From NCBI GenBank assembly GCA_945871915.1, contig CAMBXO010000008.1, positions 1 to 64,000 of the forward strand: a DNA stretch of 64,000 bases, in the 5' to 3' direction. Of this stretch, positions 17,604 to 26,175 are shown in pieces. The position numbers and the translations under genes were made by a program. The stretch's first letter is position 1. Every line of letters starts with the position of its first letter. The notes under the pieces were generated by a model that saw nothing but the letters and a program-made list of their open reading frames with translations, ran no database searches and had not been told where the DNA came from. This DNA is from Singulisphaera sp. GP187. Its GTDB lineage: Bacteria; Planctomycetota; Phycisphaerae; Phycisphaerales; SM1A02.

Positions 17604-17930
17604 TCATGGAGCAGCCAAGGCTTCGGTCAGCGTGCCCTTCTGCACAACGCCCACCCACTTCTTGACCATCTGACCATTCTTAAACATCAAAACAGTTGGA
17701 ATGCTTTGAATGCCGTATTTCACCGCGACACTCTGGTGCTGATCCACATTCAATTTGCCCACCTTGGCCTTGCCGGTGGACTCAGTTGCAATCGCGTCAA
17801 TGGTGGGCGTCAGCATGCGGCACGGGGCACACCACTCTGCCCAGAAATCAACAAGCACCGGAATGGAACTCTGTAACACCTGCGACTCGAAATTTTCTTC
17901 TGTGAACTCAAGTGTGCTTGCACTGGCCAT
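17604..17930 (-). CDS. trxA: Thioredoxin
   Basis: 108 residues, the normal length of a single-domain thioredoxin. The active site is DFWAEWCAPCRML: the usual Gly of WCGPC is Ala, a variant seen in functional thioredoxins. The cis-Pro block IQSIPTVLMFKNGQ is present. The ATG at 17930 has GAGG upstream; an extension to 17969 lacks support. It follows folP by 60 bp on the same strand and is probably co-transcribed. Confidence 0.95.
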   Translation of the reverse strand: MASASTLEFTEENFESQVLQSSIPVLVDFWAEWCAPCRMLTPTIDAIATESTGKAKVGKLNVDQHQSVAVKYGIQSIPTVLMFKNGQMVKKWVGVVQKGTLTEALAAP

Positions 17931-17990
17931 GACATACCTCGCGTGAATGGATGTGGAGCGAACGACCAACCCGTTCGCAAGTGAATGATC

Positions 17991-18866
17991 CTAGCAACCA
18001 CGATTCGCCCGGAATTTGGCACGAACTTGTGCATGTTCCGAAACATCATGCACACGCAGAATCGCCGCACTCGCCTGCATGGCCACCAGTCCAGAGGCGA
18101 GTGTGGCTGGGAGTCGGTCTGCAGGGTCTTGTGGGCCGGTGTTCGAAGCAAGAAAACTTTTCCGACTCAACCCGACCACCACCGCGTTCCCTGTTGCTGT
18201 GAACTCGCAAAGTCGCTGGAGCATTTCACGATTCTGCTCCACACTCTTGCCAAATCCAAAGCCAGGGTCAACGGCAATTCGCTCCGGCGCAACACCTGCC
18301 TTGATCGCGGCACCAACGCACTGGCCAAGATGCGCCACAACCTCCGCCACCACATCGCCGTAGGTCGGAGGGGTCTCGTATTGATTGCTGTATTGATCCT
18401 GTTCAGGTGTTCGAAGCCGATGCATCAGAATCACTCCCGCTGCGTGGCGAGCCACCGCGCCAAGAAGTGCAGCGTCCTCTAAGCCACCACTCACATCATT
18501 CACAATGTCTGCGCCAGCCAACAGGGCCGCATCCGCAACCGCCGCACGCGTGGTGTCAACGCTGATCGCAACTGGCGACCGCCGCCGAATGCCCTCGATC
18601 ACCGGCATCACTCGGTTCAGTTGCTCATTGGCTTCCACGGTAAAAGCGCCGGGCCGCGTGCTTTCGCCACCAACATCAATGATGTCTGCGCCATCCGCCA
18701 CAAGCTGTAAGGCGTGCTCGATCGCAGCGGACGAATCCATGGTTCGTCCACCAGAGAAAAAGGAATCAGGAGTGCAATTGACAATCCCCATCAAGAGCGG
18801 CCACTCCTGCGGCGGACGCAACCATGGAATAAGACCCTGCGCACACTGGCGTGCAACACGGCTCAT
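17991..18866 (-). CDS. folP: Dihydropteroate synthase
   Basis: 291-residue TIM-barrel enzyme that joins p-aminobenzoate to the hydroxymethyl-dihydropterin diphosphate in folate synthesis. Motifs: MGIVNCTPDSFFSGG (pterin/diphosphate loop), DVGGESTRPG, SVDTTRAAVADAAL, VNDVSG, VDPGFGFGKS and GLSRKSFL. ATG at 18866 overlaps the TGA of the upstream exported-protein gene by 4 nt. Cytoplasmic. Confidence 0.96.
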   Translation of the reverse strand: MSRVARQCAQGLIPWLRPPQEWPLLMGIVNCTPDSFFSGGRTMDSSAAIEHALQLVADGADIIDVGGESTRPGAFTVEANEQLNRVMPVIEGIRRRSPVAISVDTTRAAVADAALLAGADIVNDVSGGLEDAALLGAVARHAAGVILMHRLRTPEQDQYSNQYETPPTYGDVVAEVVAHLGQCVGAAIKAGVAPERIAVDPGFGFGKSVEQNREMLQRLCEFTATGNAVVVGLSRKSFLASNTGPQDPADRLPATLASGLVAMQASAAILRVHDVSEHAQVRAKFRANRGC

Positions 18867-20704
18867 GGTTTGGGTGGGCTCTCTGCATCACCGGACTTCG
18901 CAGTGCGGTCTCCCACTTGATTTCCATTTGGAACGGCTGCGTCCGACTCGTCCTCTTCTCCACGGTCATCCGTTGTGTCGGTGCGCAAGTGGTAGAGCTG
19001 AATGAAAACCTCAAGCACCGCGGATGGAATAAACGCCGTCGACTCCACATGTCCATCTTGAATCTCGATGGACATGGCAATGGGTGCAAGGCTTGGCGGC
19101 GCGTACGGAAGTTCGATACCCATGCCAGGAAAACTTCTCGCAGCCTGTCCAACCACTTTCAGAACTGATGCCACACCGATGTAGGCCACGATGTCGGGTT
19201 GCGGCGTGAGGTGTGAACGAAGTGCTTGCACGGCGGGATCCCCCTGCAATGCCTCGCCACCCTGCGCTGCATCCATTCCACGGCGAAGCACATCAGGCCG
19301 TTGACTGAAGGTCACCAGCATTCCATCTTTGAAAGTTTTGACAAATCCCATGGCTCCGCGAGGACCAAACACCAGTGATCGAGCGATGCGCTCCATGGGG
19401 TCCTGGCGCACCCGCCGCGTTGCAGCGTTTGGCTTGGTGTTGCCATCAGGTTTTTCTGCTGTGTTCGTTTCGCCCCCTTCATTCGGCACCTTCTTGACAA
19501 CCGAATCGGTCACTGCGAACGCATCGGCGGTCAATTCATCCTTGATCACCCGGTTGTCTTCCCACGCAATCGTTCGATCCATTCCATTGTGCACACCAGC
19601 AAGCCCGTGCATCCAATCTCGAAGACACTGCTTGGCCTTCGCTGAATCATCCGTGCCGCACCAGAAGTAGGCCTCATTCAATAGCCCGCCACCCATCACG
19701 CCGAGTTTGCTGGGGTAGATGGAAAATTGAGCGCCGTTCATGAGTGATTTGTTTTCACGCACCCATTCCGGAATCTGAATTTCGCCCGGAAGCAGCGCAA
19801 GCAGCTGAAGGAAGGCGTCGCCACCACCCAACCCGGCAACATCTGCCGCGGCGGCCATGATGAATGGACCACGTGGAAGGCGAGAGAGTTGTGCGGGTTC
19901 GCCGGGCGGACCGCCTTGCAGCACCGTCGCCAGCGGGCTGGTTGGATTGGACACAACAAAGGTATGCACCGCCACGCCCGCTGATTCAAAGTCGGCACAG
20001 AGAACGACATCAGTCACTCCATGCGATTTCGCTTCCGCTGTGTCCACAGATTCACCGGTCGAATCCGTAGCCATGTCCTTCAAGATTTCTGGTCCAACCC
20101 ATGCGGCGGCGTCGCCGGAAATCATGACAGAAAACCCTTGTTTACCCAGCCTCTTTTGCAGAGTCGCCGCGAGTCCGGACATGGGTGCATAGGCATTCAC
20201 CAACTCTTGGCTGTAACTCACCAGCACAGAGTGGTCGAGCGTGCGCACAAATAAATCAGTTTCTTCTCGATGCGTGTACACAAGACCGTTGGCTCGCTGC
20301 TCGCATGTGAAGTTGGCGTCCAGAAACACTTTCGCATCAGTCACCGGAACCAGAAAGACTGGCATGGAAGTCTCACCACTTTTCTCCAGCCAGAAGATCA
20401 AGCTGCGAGAGTCATCGAATCCGTCTCCGAGGCCTGCCTGCGACTTGAAGAATTCCATCGGGCTCATCCGATCTTCATTCGCCCCTGAATTGAGTGAAGC
20501 AAGACACTTTGCAAAATCATCCGCAGTGAGTTTGGGAGAGGGAATCACCGCAACAGCCAAGGCCGCCGGCGACGCACGATCAAGAGCCGCGACAAACGCA
20601 CTCTCGTCTGGGCGATTGCCGTCAGCGCTGGCCGACGACCCGGTGGCGCCAACCACGATTGCGAACACAATCCAAGTGAATCGGTCATGCAACTTGTTTG
20701 GCAT
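18863..20704 (-). CDS. Exported protein of unknown function
   Basis: 613 residues. The ATG at 20704 gives a signal peptide (FTWIVFAIVVGATGSSASA). The mature chain starts with DESAFVAALDRASPAALAVAVIPSP and contains repeated GGDAFLQLLALLPG/LARDxxxx-like helical and beta segments resembling the DUF3352-type exported proteins that planctomycetes encode in number; I cannot assign a reaction. A Lys/Asn-rich low-complexity stretch (GETNTAEKPDGNTKPNAA) lies near residue 420, and the C-terminal 40 residues are acidic. Coupled to folP by a 4-nt overlap. Confidence 0.75.
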   Translation of the reverse strand: MPNKLHDRFTWIVFAIVVGATGSSASADGNRPDESAFVAALDRASPAALAVAVIPSPKLTADDFAKCLASLNSGANEDRMSPMEFFKSQAGLGDGFDDSRSLIFWLEKSGETSMPVFLVPVTDAKVFLDANFTCEQRANGLVYTHREETDLFVRTLDHSVLVSYSQELVNAYAPMSGLAATLQKRLGKQGFSVMISGDAAAWVGPEILKDMATDSTGESVDTAEAKSHGVTDVVLCADFESAGVAVHTFVVSNPTSPLATVLQGGPPGEPAQLSRLPRGPFIMAAAADVAGLGGGDAFLQLLALLPGEIQIPEWVRENKSLMNGAQFSIYPSKLGVMGGGLLNEAYFWCGTDDSAKAKQCLRDWMHGLAGVHNGMDRTIAWEDNRVIKDELTADAFAVTDSVVKKVPNEGGETNTAEKPDGNTKPNAATRRVRQDPMERIARSLVFGPRGAMGFVKTFKDGMLVTFSQRPDVLRRGMDAAQGGEALQGDPAVQALRSHLTPQPDIVAYIGVASVLKVVGQAARSFPGMGIELPYAPPSLAPIAMSIEIQDGHVESTAFIPSAVLEVFIQLYHLRTDTTDDRGEEDESDAAVPNGNQVGDRTAKSGDAESPPKP

Positions 20705-20759
20705 AGGTCTCTCGTGGTAACACATTCTGCGTGTGCGCTAAGGCAACAGGAACCGCCGC

Positions 20760-21968
20760 TTGCCACTACTGTACGACCTTCACATGGCTACCGCGTTTCC
20801 TACAGAATCCTTGATCGGGTGCCTTGTTGCCGCAACGCTGGCGGCCCTGTTTGGTCTTTTGTTGCGAGCCTGCGGTGTACGCCGAGCATGGATTTTCTCC
20901 GGTGTCTGCATCGGCTCACTCTTGGGAGTCCAGGGTTTGGGCCGTTTTCACTCGGCGTGGTACGAACAGTTTTTTATGGGCGCTGGTTCCCAGCACAGAG
21001 AAGTCTTTATTGCCGAGCGATCACTGGAGCTCGCGGAAAGCACGGCGCTTGTACACCGAGCCACGGTGGACCCATCCGATCAAGCGGTACTCGAGGCCGA
21101 GATTCATGCTGCGAACAATCGACTTCACCAGGCGCGAGCGGCGTTTGACCTGCCGGCCGAGTGGCTTGTGGCGTGCATGGCCGCGTGTGCCGTGATCGGT
21201 TGCTCTCCATTGATTGGCCGCAATATCTGGTGGAGTCATGGAGGGCTGGCGATCGGTGTTTGGAGCGTTGCGGCCTCCGCTTCGGCGGTCGCCATCACGC
21301 TTTCGATGACCGAAAACCCGTCGAATCAAGCGTGGTGGTTAGTTGCGATTTCGTTTGTCTGTCTGGGCGCACCACCCATGCGGGCTCGCGATCACTGGCT
21401 GGCGGTGAGATTGCTGGGATCGCCCGCCGCAACATTGGATGGCGCTCGCGGAACCGCAGGCATGATTTCGCTGCTGCTGGTGCTGTTGGTCGCCGTGAGT
21501 CGTGGCGGCGATCACCCTGCATGGCTGCTTCCGTGGGGCGCGCTGGTGGCAGCGTGGGGACTTGTGGGAATGCCTCCGCAAAGTTTTTTGCGGTGGACCG
21601 GACCCGCCATTGCTGCATGTGTGGCAATTGCCATGTCGAGGCTCGACCCGATTTCGGATTGGAAACCGCTTGTTGCATTTGGTTTTTTTCTGGCGGCCGA
21701 AGACATGCGATGGCTCGGTGCCAGTGCAGGCCTTGCTATTTGGGGCCGATGTCCATGGAGAGCGTCGGTGCGTTCGACCATGCCGCTTGCGGATGCAAGT
21801 TCGGCGCAAGCAGCACTTGCCGCAGCAGCTGGAATGTCTGGAGTTATTCCGGCGTGGATGGTGTGGTCACTTCTAGCCTCGGCAGCAACCGTGGCACTCT
21901 TTGAACCTCTCCGCCGCACGACTGCCTTACGGTTGGATCAGTCCAATCGCCCATCACCCGGAACGTGA
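20760..21968 (+). CDS. Multi-pass membrane protein of unknown function
   Basis: About 402 residues with roughly nine hydrophobic segments, for example LIGCLVAATLAALFGLLL, AACAVIGCSPLIG, GMISLLLVLLVAV and GMSGVIPAWMVWSLL. Residues 70-130 form a charged, helical insert (ERSLELAESTALVHRATV) that probably lies outside the membrane. No family recognised. The start is uncertain: TTG at 20760 has AGGA 8 nt upstream, while the ATG at 20784 has no clear ribosome-binding site. Divergent from the exported-protein/folP/trx operon (55 bp). Confidence 0.72.
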   Translation: MPLLYDLHMATAFPTESLIGCLVAATLAALFGLLLRACGVRRAWIFSGVCIGSLLGVQGLGRFHSAWYEQFFMGAGSQHREVFIAERSLELAESTALVHRATVDPSDQAVLEAEIHAANNRLHQARAAFDLPAEWLVACMAACAVIGCSPLIGRNIWWSHGGLAIGVWSVAASASAVAITLSMTENPSNQAWWLVAISFVCLGAPPMRARDHWLAVRLLGSPAATLDGARGTAGMISLLLVLLVAVSRGGDHPAWLLPWGALVAAWGLVGMPPQSFLRWTGPAIAACVAIAMSRLDPISDWKPLVAFGFFLAAEDMRWLGASAGLAIWGRCPWRASVRSTMPLADASSAQAALAAAAGMSGVIPAWMVWSLLASAATVALFEPLRRTTALRLDQSNRPSPGT

Positions 21969-21977
21969 TCGGAACCA

Positions 21978-22574
21978 TTACTTGCCAAGAGCCTGATCGA
22001 TGGCCTGATGCAAAGCGGCATCGCTTGGCTTCACGCTACTTGCATACATCGCAATGGGCTGTCCGTCTCGACCAATCAGGTACTTGCCAAAATTCCATCC
22101 TGGCAGCACGCCAGTCTTGGTGCCAAGAAATTCATACACCGCACACTGATCTGGCCCAGCCTTCACATGCACCTTTTCCATGATCGGAAATGAAACCGGG
22201 TAACGAGTTGTGCAGAACTCGCGAATCTCTTTGGCTGTTCCCGGCTCTTGTCCGCCAAAGTCATTCGATGGAAAGCCGATGACCACCAAACCGCGATCCT
22301 TGAACTGCACATAGAGATTCTCAAGTTCGGTGTACTGCCCGGCAAGCCCACACTGACTTGCGACATTCACCACCAAGACCACCTTGCCAGTGAATTGGCC
22401 CAGCGGCACTGGGCTCCCCTCAAGTGAACGCGTCTCAATATCGTAGATCGATCGATCTTTCCACTTCTGGAGGAGTTCCCATTGAGGTGATCGAGGCTGA
22501 GAACAGCCGGCACCCATGACCACAGCAAGACTGGCGGCACTTCCAAGAAGAAACAGGTGAAAACCTCGACGCAT
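21978..22574 (-). CDS. Glutathione peroxidase family lipoprotein
   Basis: 198 residues from the ATG at 22574, which gives a lipoprotein signal (RRGFHLFLLGSAASLAVVMGAGC); the frame is open to 22613 and that start cannot be excluded. The peroxidase domain has the catalytic Cys in VNVASQCGLAGQY, FPSNDFGGQEPG with the Gln, and LPGWNFGKYLIG with the Trp and Asn. It is the Cys (not selenocysteine) form, likely thioredoxin-dependent, and would act at the cell envelope on hydroperoxides. Confidence 0.9.
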   Translation of the reverse strand: MRRGFHLFLLGSAASLAVVMGAGCSQPRSPQWELLQKWKDRSIYDIETRSLEGSPVPLGQFTGKVVLVVNVASQCGLAGQYTELENLYVQFKDRGLVVIGFPSNDFGGQEPGTAKEIREFCTTRYPVSFPIMEKVHVKAGPDQCAVYEFLGTKTGVLPGWNFGKYLIGRDGQPIAMYASSVKPSDAALHQAIDQALGK

Positions 22575-22643
22575 CTGATTGATGGCGAAGACTATCCACA
22601 CACGATTCGGCATTGCATGGACTGACGATTACCATGCTCGGCG

Positions 22644-24497
22644 GTGACAGAACTCGCAAGTGCAATCGGAACTGAGGTCAGCGTCGATGACGCCGCGCCG
22701 CCGCCAGGACCGTTGGCCCGAGTGGACATGAGCGATCCTCGAGCAGCGGCCGTTGTGCAAGCCATCAGAAATCGCATCGCGGCCTACGGAGATGTTGGTG
22801 TTGCACTTCGACGAGCGGCACACTTGGCAAAGGCTGCATTGGATGTGCTTGCAAGCGACCAGGGCTCGCCGGCTACTGCATGGGGAGCCACGGGTCGAGA
22901 TGTGGTTCAACTGAACTCGCTTCCACCTGATCGACCACTCTGGATCATTGGCGATGTTCGGGGCGATGTCACGGCACTCACCGCGGCGCTGGCCTTCATT
23001 GATGAAGCCGATGCCAAAAGTGATCTTGCCTTTGTTGCATTTCTTGGAGATTGGACCGGCGGTGTGGTGGGTGACGCCGCGTGCACCGCCATGGTGTGCG
23101 ACCGATTTGTTCACGCACCAGATCGAACGCTGCTTCTTCGCGGTGATCGTGAGTGGTTGCTTACGGCGGAGGCCGAATCGTTTCGAGATGGATTCGGGCA
23201 GTCCAACGGACTCGGAACCATGCCGGTGGATGCGGGGCATGCGCCGTTGCATTTGGAACTGATGCAGAGTCTTGCAAAGATTGCGCACAGCATTCCATCA
23301 TTGGCGTGCCTTCCGAATGGTGTTGTTCTTGCTCACGGATCGTTGCCACGGCCCGATCGAATTCGCAACATTCAGAACATGGATGACTTGCGTGGCTCAG
23401 AGGCCGCACTTCGGGATTGCGTGCTGGGTCGATTGCATCCTCGCGACGCTCGCATTTCTGCTGGAAATCACGACGGTGGGGTGTTGCTTGGCGTGGATGA
23501 TTTCCGCGAGTCTCTCCACTTTCTTTCCGCACTTGATGGTCGCCCGCTGAATCGGCTGGTGCGGGGGCAGGACGCTGCGCCTGAAGGATTTCGATGGTTC
23601 AAGAACTATGGCGAAGGAAGCGTTCTCACACTCACCACCATGGCCGATGCACTTCCGGAAGCGGCAGGTGGCGGCCGCAGAAAGCCGTGTATTGGGCGTC
23701 TAAAGGGCGGCCGTATTCGAGTGGTTCGCCTTGAATTGCCAGAAGAAGTGGTCAGGCTTGGCGACCAACTCTTTCCACGTAGTGTGGTGCCAGCGGTGTC
23801 AACATCACGCGTAGAGCACGCATCACCACGCGTTGACCACGCGCTACCACGAGTGGACCGCGAGCCACCGCGCGTAGAACACACGCCACCACCTGTTGCA
23901 ACGCAACCTCGCGACGAGAACCCAGCCGCAACACTCAGGAGTGAGCCATCGGCTGCGTACATTCACTTTGATCGTGGCATTCGCCTGTTGCAGGCTCGCT
24001 CATGGGCGGGAGCCCGCGATGCATTTCGTGCAGCAAGTATTAAGGACGACATGATGCTGGCGTGCGCCATGAATGAAGCTGTGGCATGCATGGGACTTGG
24101 TACGGCTGGCCATCAGGATGCCTTGTCGCGATTACGAGAATTGCGTCTTCATGATCCACGAGACGCCGCTACGCACTTCAATCTGGGTGTTGCATTTCTT
24201 TGTGGCGAACGAAACCCAAGTGAGGCCACGCGATCACTCAAGGCTGCAGTGGATGCGGCGCCCGACATGTCCGATGCGTGGTGGGCACTGGGACTTGCTG
24301 CCGCCATGCGGTCTGATTCGGCAGCGGCCGCGTCAGCGTTTGCACGCGCCGCAGACGGCGGATGCACCCTCACTGCGCCGGGTTCACTGCATGGTGTGAT
24401 TCCTGCACGCGAACTTGGGCCTGCACTTGATGCGCTTCGATCGCTGGCTCGCTATCGGCCAACGCCGACTGCTCCGCCCGTTCCACTGGCTGATTGA
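22644..24497 (+). CDS. Degenerate PPP-family phosphatase fused to TPR repeats
   Basis: 617 residues from a GTG at 22644. Residues about 95-370 follow the PPP metallophosphatase plan but with altered motifs: GDVRG for GDxHG, FLGDWTGG for GDxxDRG, LLRGDRE for RGNHE, and LAHGS for the HG motif. Residues about 388-415 are a tandem heptad linker of PRVDH/PRVEH type, encoded by near-identical 21-bp units. The rest, from about residue 433, is TPR-like (HFDRGIRLLQARSWAGARDAF, ATHFNLGVAFL). Loss of metal-binding His residues suggests a non-catalytic, scaffold or sensor role; that is inference. Convergent with the DUF493 gene. Confidence 0.72.
   Translation: MTELASAIGTEVSVDDAAPPPGPLARVDMSDPRAAAVVQAIRNRIAAYGDVGVALRRAAHLAKAALDVLASDQGSPATAWGATGRDVVQLNSLPPDRPLWIIGDVRGDVTALTAALAFIDEADAKSDLAFVAFLGDWTGGVVGDAACTAMVCDRFVHAPDRTLLLRGDREWLLTAEAESFRDGFGQSNGLGTMPVDAGHAPLHLELMQSLAKIAHSIPSLACLPNGVVLAHGSLPRPDRIRNIQNMDDLRGSEAALRDCVLGRLHPRDARISAGNHDGGVLLGVDDFRESLHFLSALDGRPLNRLVRGQDAAPEGFRWFKNYGEGSVLTLTTMADALPEAAGGGRRKPCIGRLKGGRIRVVRLELPEEVVRLGDQLFPRSVVPAVSTSRVEHASPRVDHALPRVDREPPRVEHTPPPVATQPRDENPAATLRSEPSAAYIHFDRGIRLLQARSWAGARDAFRAASIKDDMMLACAMNEAVACMGLGTAGHQDALSRLRELRLHDPRDAATHFNLGVAFLCGERNPSEATRSLKAAVDAAPDMSDAWWALGLAAAMRSDSAAAASAFARAADGGCTLTAPGSLHGVIPARELGPALDALRSLARYRPTPTAPPVPLAD
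23806..23890 (+). repeat. 21-bp coding tandem repeat (four units)
   Basis: Four adjacent, slightly diverged 21-bp units encode SRVEHA, SPRVDHA, LPRVDRE and PPRVEHT in the linker between the phosphatase-like and TPR parts. The Arg-Val-Asp/Glu-His core is kept while the flanking residues drift. Confidence 0.7.
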
Positions 24498-24502
24498 CTT
24501 AT

Positions 24503-24558
24503 CGCCAAAAAGCGAAGCCCCCGGTTATGGTCATACGCAGACCATCCGAGGGACTTCG
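24503..24558 (-). terminator. Rho-independent terminator for the DUF493 gene
   Basis: A long hairpin (CGAAG/CTTCG outer arm, interrupted CCC/GGG, inner ATGGTC/GACCAT) spans 24513-24558, and on the minus strand it is followed by CTTTTTGGC. It sits between the convergent phosphatase/TPR and DUF493 genes, so it may stop transcription from both sides but the T-run favours the minus strand. Confidence 0.65.
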
Positions 24559-24582
24559 AAACCTCAATTGTTTGGTTTGGTC

Positions 24583-24849
24583 TTAGAGAACCAGACGAAT
24601 GCCTGCGCAGCGTCGAAGTTTCTCAAAGAACTCCTGTCGTTGTTCATTGTTGTCCACAGTGGTATCCACGCTCACGCTGCACCAGCGTCCTCCAGAACTG
24701 CGACGCACTTCTCCCATGCGAACGCTGTGACCACCGAAGGCCTGATGCACGGCAAGACGAATATGACTTTCCTGTCCAGCAATCACTCGATACCCCCACT
24801 CACAGGGGTATTCCAATTGCGGCCGTCCATCGCTTGATTCATGATCCAT
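24583..24849 (-). CDS. DUF493 family protein (YbeD-like)
   Basis: 88 residues, the family's usual size, from the ATG at 24849 with GGAGG at a 7-nt spacing. The pattern LEYPCEWGYRVIAG, GEVRRSSGGRWCSVSV, ending RLVL matches the small ferredoxin-like DUF493/YbeD fold, an ACT-like domain linked in E. coli to the lipoate gene neighbourhood. Role here unknown; it precedes no lipoate gene in this window. The frame is open to 24945 but that part is upstream of the ribosome-binding site. Confidence 0.85.
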   Translation of the reverse strand: MDHESSDGRPQLEYPCEWGYRVIAGQESHIRLAVHQAFGGHSVRMGEVRRSSGGRWCSVSVDTTVDNNEQRQEFFEKLRRCAGIRLVL

Positions 24850-24954
24850 GGCATTGCCTCCTACCCCCTCACCTTCATAAATGAGTGGGGCAAAGGCAAG
24901 AAACACCGCACAATTTAGGAAATCAACCGCTTTAGGGCACCGCAAAGTGGCCTT

Positions 24955-25019
24955 TTCAGGCTTGAAGCGGCAGGCTTCAAAGGCTTGAAGCGGCCGGCGA
25001 CTTCAGGCTTGGAGCGGTA
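24955..25019. repeat. Three imperfect ~20-bp repeats at the aroC 3' end
   Basis: TTCAGGCTTGAAGCGG, TTCAAAGGCTTGAAGCGG and TTCAGGCTTGGAGCGG start near 24955, 24976 and 25002. The last covers the stop codon of aroC, so the 3' end of the gene appears to have been duplicated twice into the intergenic region. TTGAAGC-GGCAG-GCTTCAA at 24962-24980 can fold as a hairpin. Confidence 0.7.
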
Positions 25020-26175
25020 GCCGCCGAGCCAAGTCCATAGTGGCGGCGTGACTTGCACGCAGTTGCACCATGGAGTCGCCACCGAATTTTTCTAGGAAGG
25101 CACTCGCGATTTCAAAGGCAACAACATTTTCCATGACCACCGACGCGGCAGCGATGGCGCTGATGTCTGATCGCTCGTAAGCACTGGTGACCGCGGCCTT
25201 GGTGTTGAGATCCACACTGGGTAATCCGCGAAGGAGCGTGCTGATTGGTTTCATGGTGCCAGTAACAACCACCGGCATGCCGTTGGTCATGCCGCCTTCG
25301 AGTCCACCAGCATTGTTGGTGGAACGCACAAACCCAAGATGCGATTCGCCGCGCTTCGAAGCGTCAAACACAATTGGGTCATGCACGTTGCTGCCGGTTC
25401 GAAAGGCGCACTCGCGACCAAGCCCAATCTCAACTGCCTTGAATGCTTGAATGCCCATCACCGCCGCGGCGATGCGGGAATCCAACCGCTGATTCCATTG
25501 CACGCAGGTGCCTAGCCCAATCGGTACGCCAAACACATGAGTCTCCACAAGCCCGCCAACGGTGTCCTTATCCATCTTGGCTTGATGAATGTGATCGATG
25601 AGCTGCTGAGAGGATTTCTCGCACAACATGCCCACATCACTTGCGTCTCGGACTGCACGAAGGTTGTGCCAGTTGTCGCACGTCACCTCAACCGTGCAGC
25701 GAACATCCAGACTTGCTCGCACAAACCCAAAGCACTCGATGCCAAATTCTCGCAGCAGACACCTCGCCAACGCACCTGCCGCCACACGCGCCGCCGTTTC
25801 GCGAGCACTGGCTCGTTCAAGCGTTGCTCGACAATCCGTTGTGAGCCACTTCACGCTGCCAGCAAGATCGGCGTGACCGGGACGCGGCTGATGCACAGAT
25901 GGTGTCTTGACCGCGTCATCCAGTCGGCTGTCCTTGTTCAGAATTCGCAGCGTCACCGGGCCACCCATGGTGGTGCCACGCATCACACCCGAGAGAATTT
26001 CGGCAGCGTCCGTCTCCATGCGCTGCCGACCGCCGCGGCCATAACCAGCTTGACGCCGCTGCAATTCCCGATCAATGAATGCCGTGTCAACAGTCAGGCC
26101 CGCAGGCAAACCCTCGATGACAGCGATCATGCCTGGTCCGTGACTCTCGCCGGCCGTTATGTATCGAAGCGTCAT
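25003..26175 (-). CDS. aroC: Chorismate synthase
   Basis: 390 residues; converts 5-enolpyruvylshikimate-3-phosphate to chorismate using reduced FMN. Family signatures: TAGESHGPGMIAVIEGLPAG, GYGRGGRQRME, RPGHADLAGSVKW, ERASARETAARVAAGA, RSTNNAGGLEGGMTNGMPV and RSDISAIAAASVV. The ATG at 26175 overlaps the stop of the upstream transporter gene, making it the last gene of an aroDE-MFS-aroC operon. Cytoplasmic. Confidence 0.97.
   Translation of the reverse strand: MTLRYITAGESHGPGMIAVIEGLPAGLTVDTAFIDRELQRRQAGYGRGGRQRMETDAAEILSGVMRGTTMGGPVTLRILNKDSRLDDAVKTPSVHQPRPGHADLAGSVKWLTTDCRATLERASARETAARVAAGALARCLLREFGIECFGFVRASLDVRCTVEVTCDNWHNLRAVRDASDVGMLCEKSSQQLIDHIHQAKMDKDTVGGLVETHVFGVPIGLGTCVQWNQRLDSRIAAAVMGIQAFKAVEIGLGRECAFRTGSNVHDPIVFDASKRGESHLGFVRSTNNAGGLEGGMTNGMPVVVTGTMKPISTLLRGLPSVDLNTKAAVTSAYERSDISAIAAASVVMENVVAFEIASAFLEKFGGDSMVQLRASHAATMDLARRLPLQA

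Noticed and set aside
17604-17930. Thioredoxin active-site WCAPC as a defect
   Set aside because: The Gly-to-Ala change occurs in working thioredoxins, so it is not reported as unusual.
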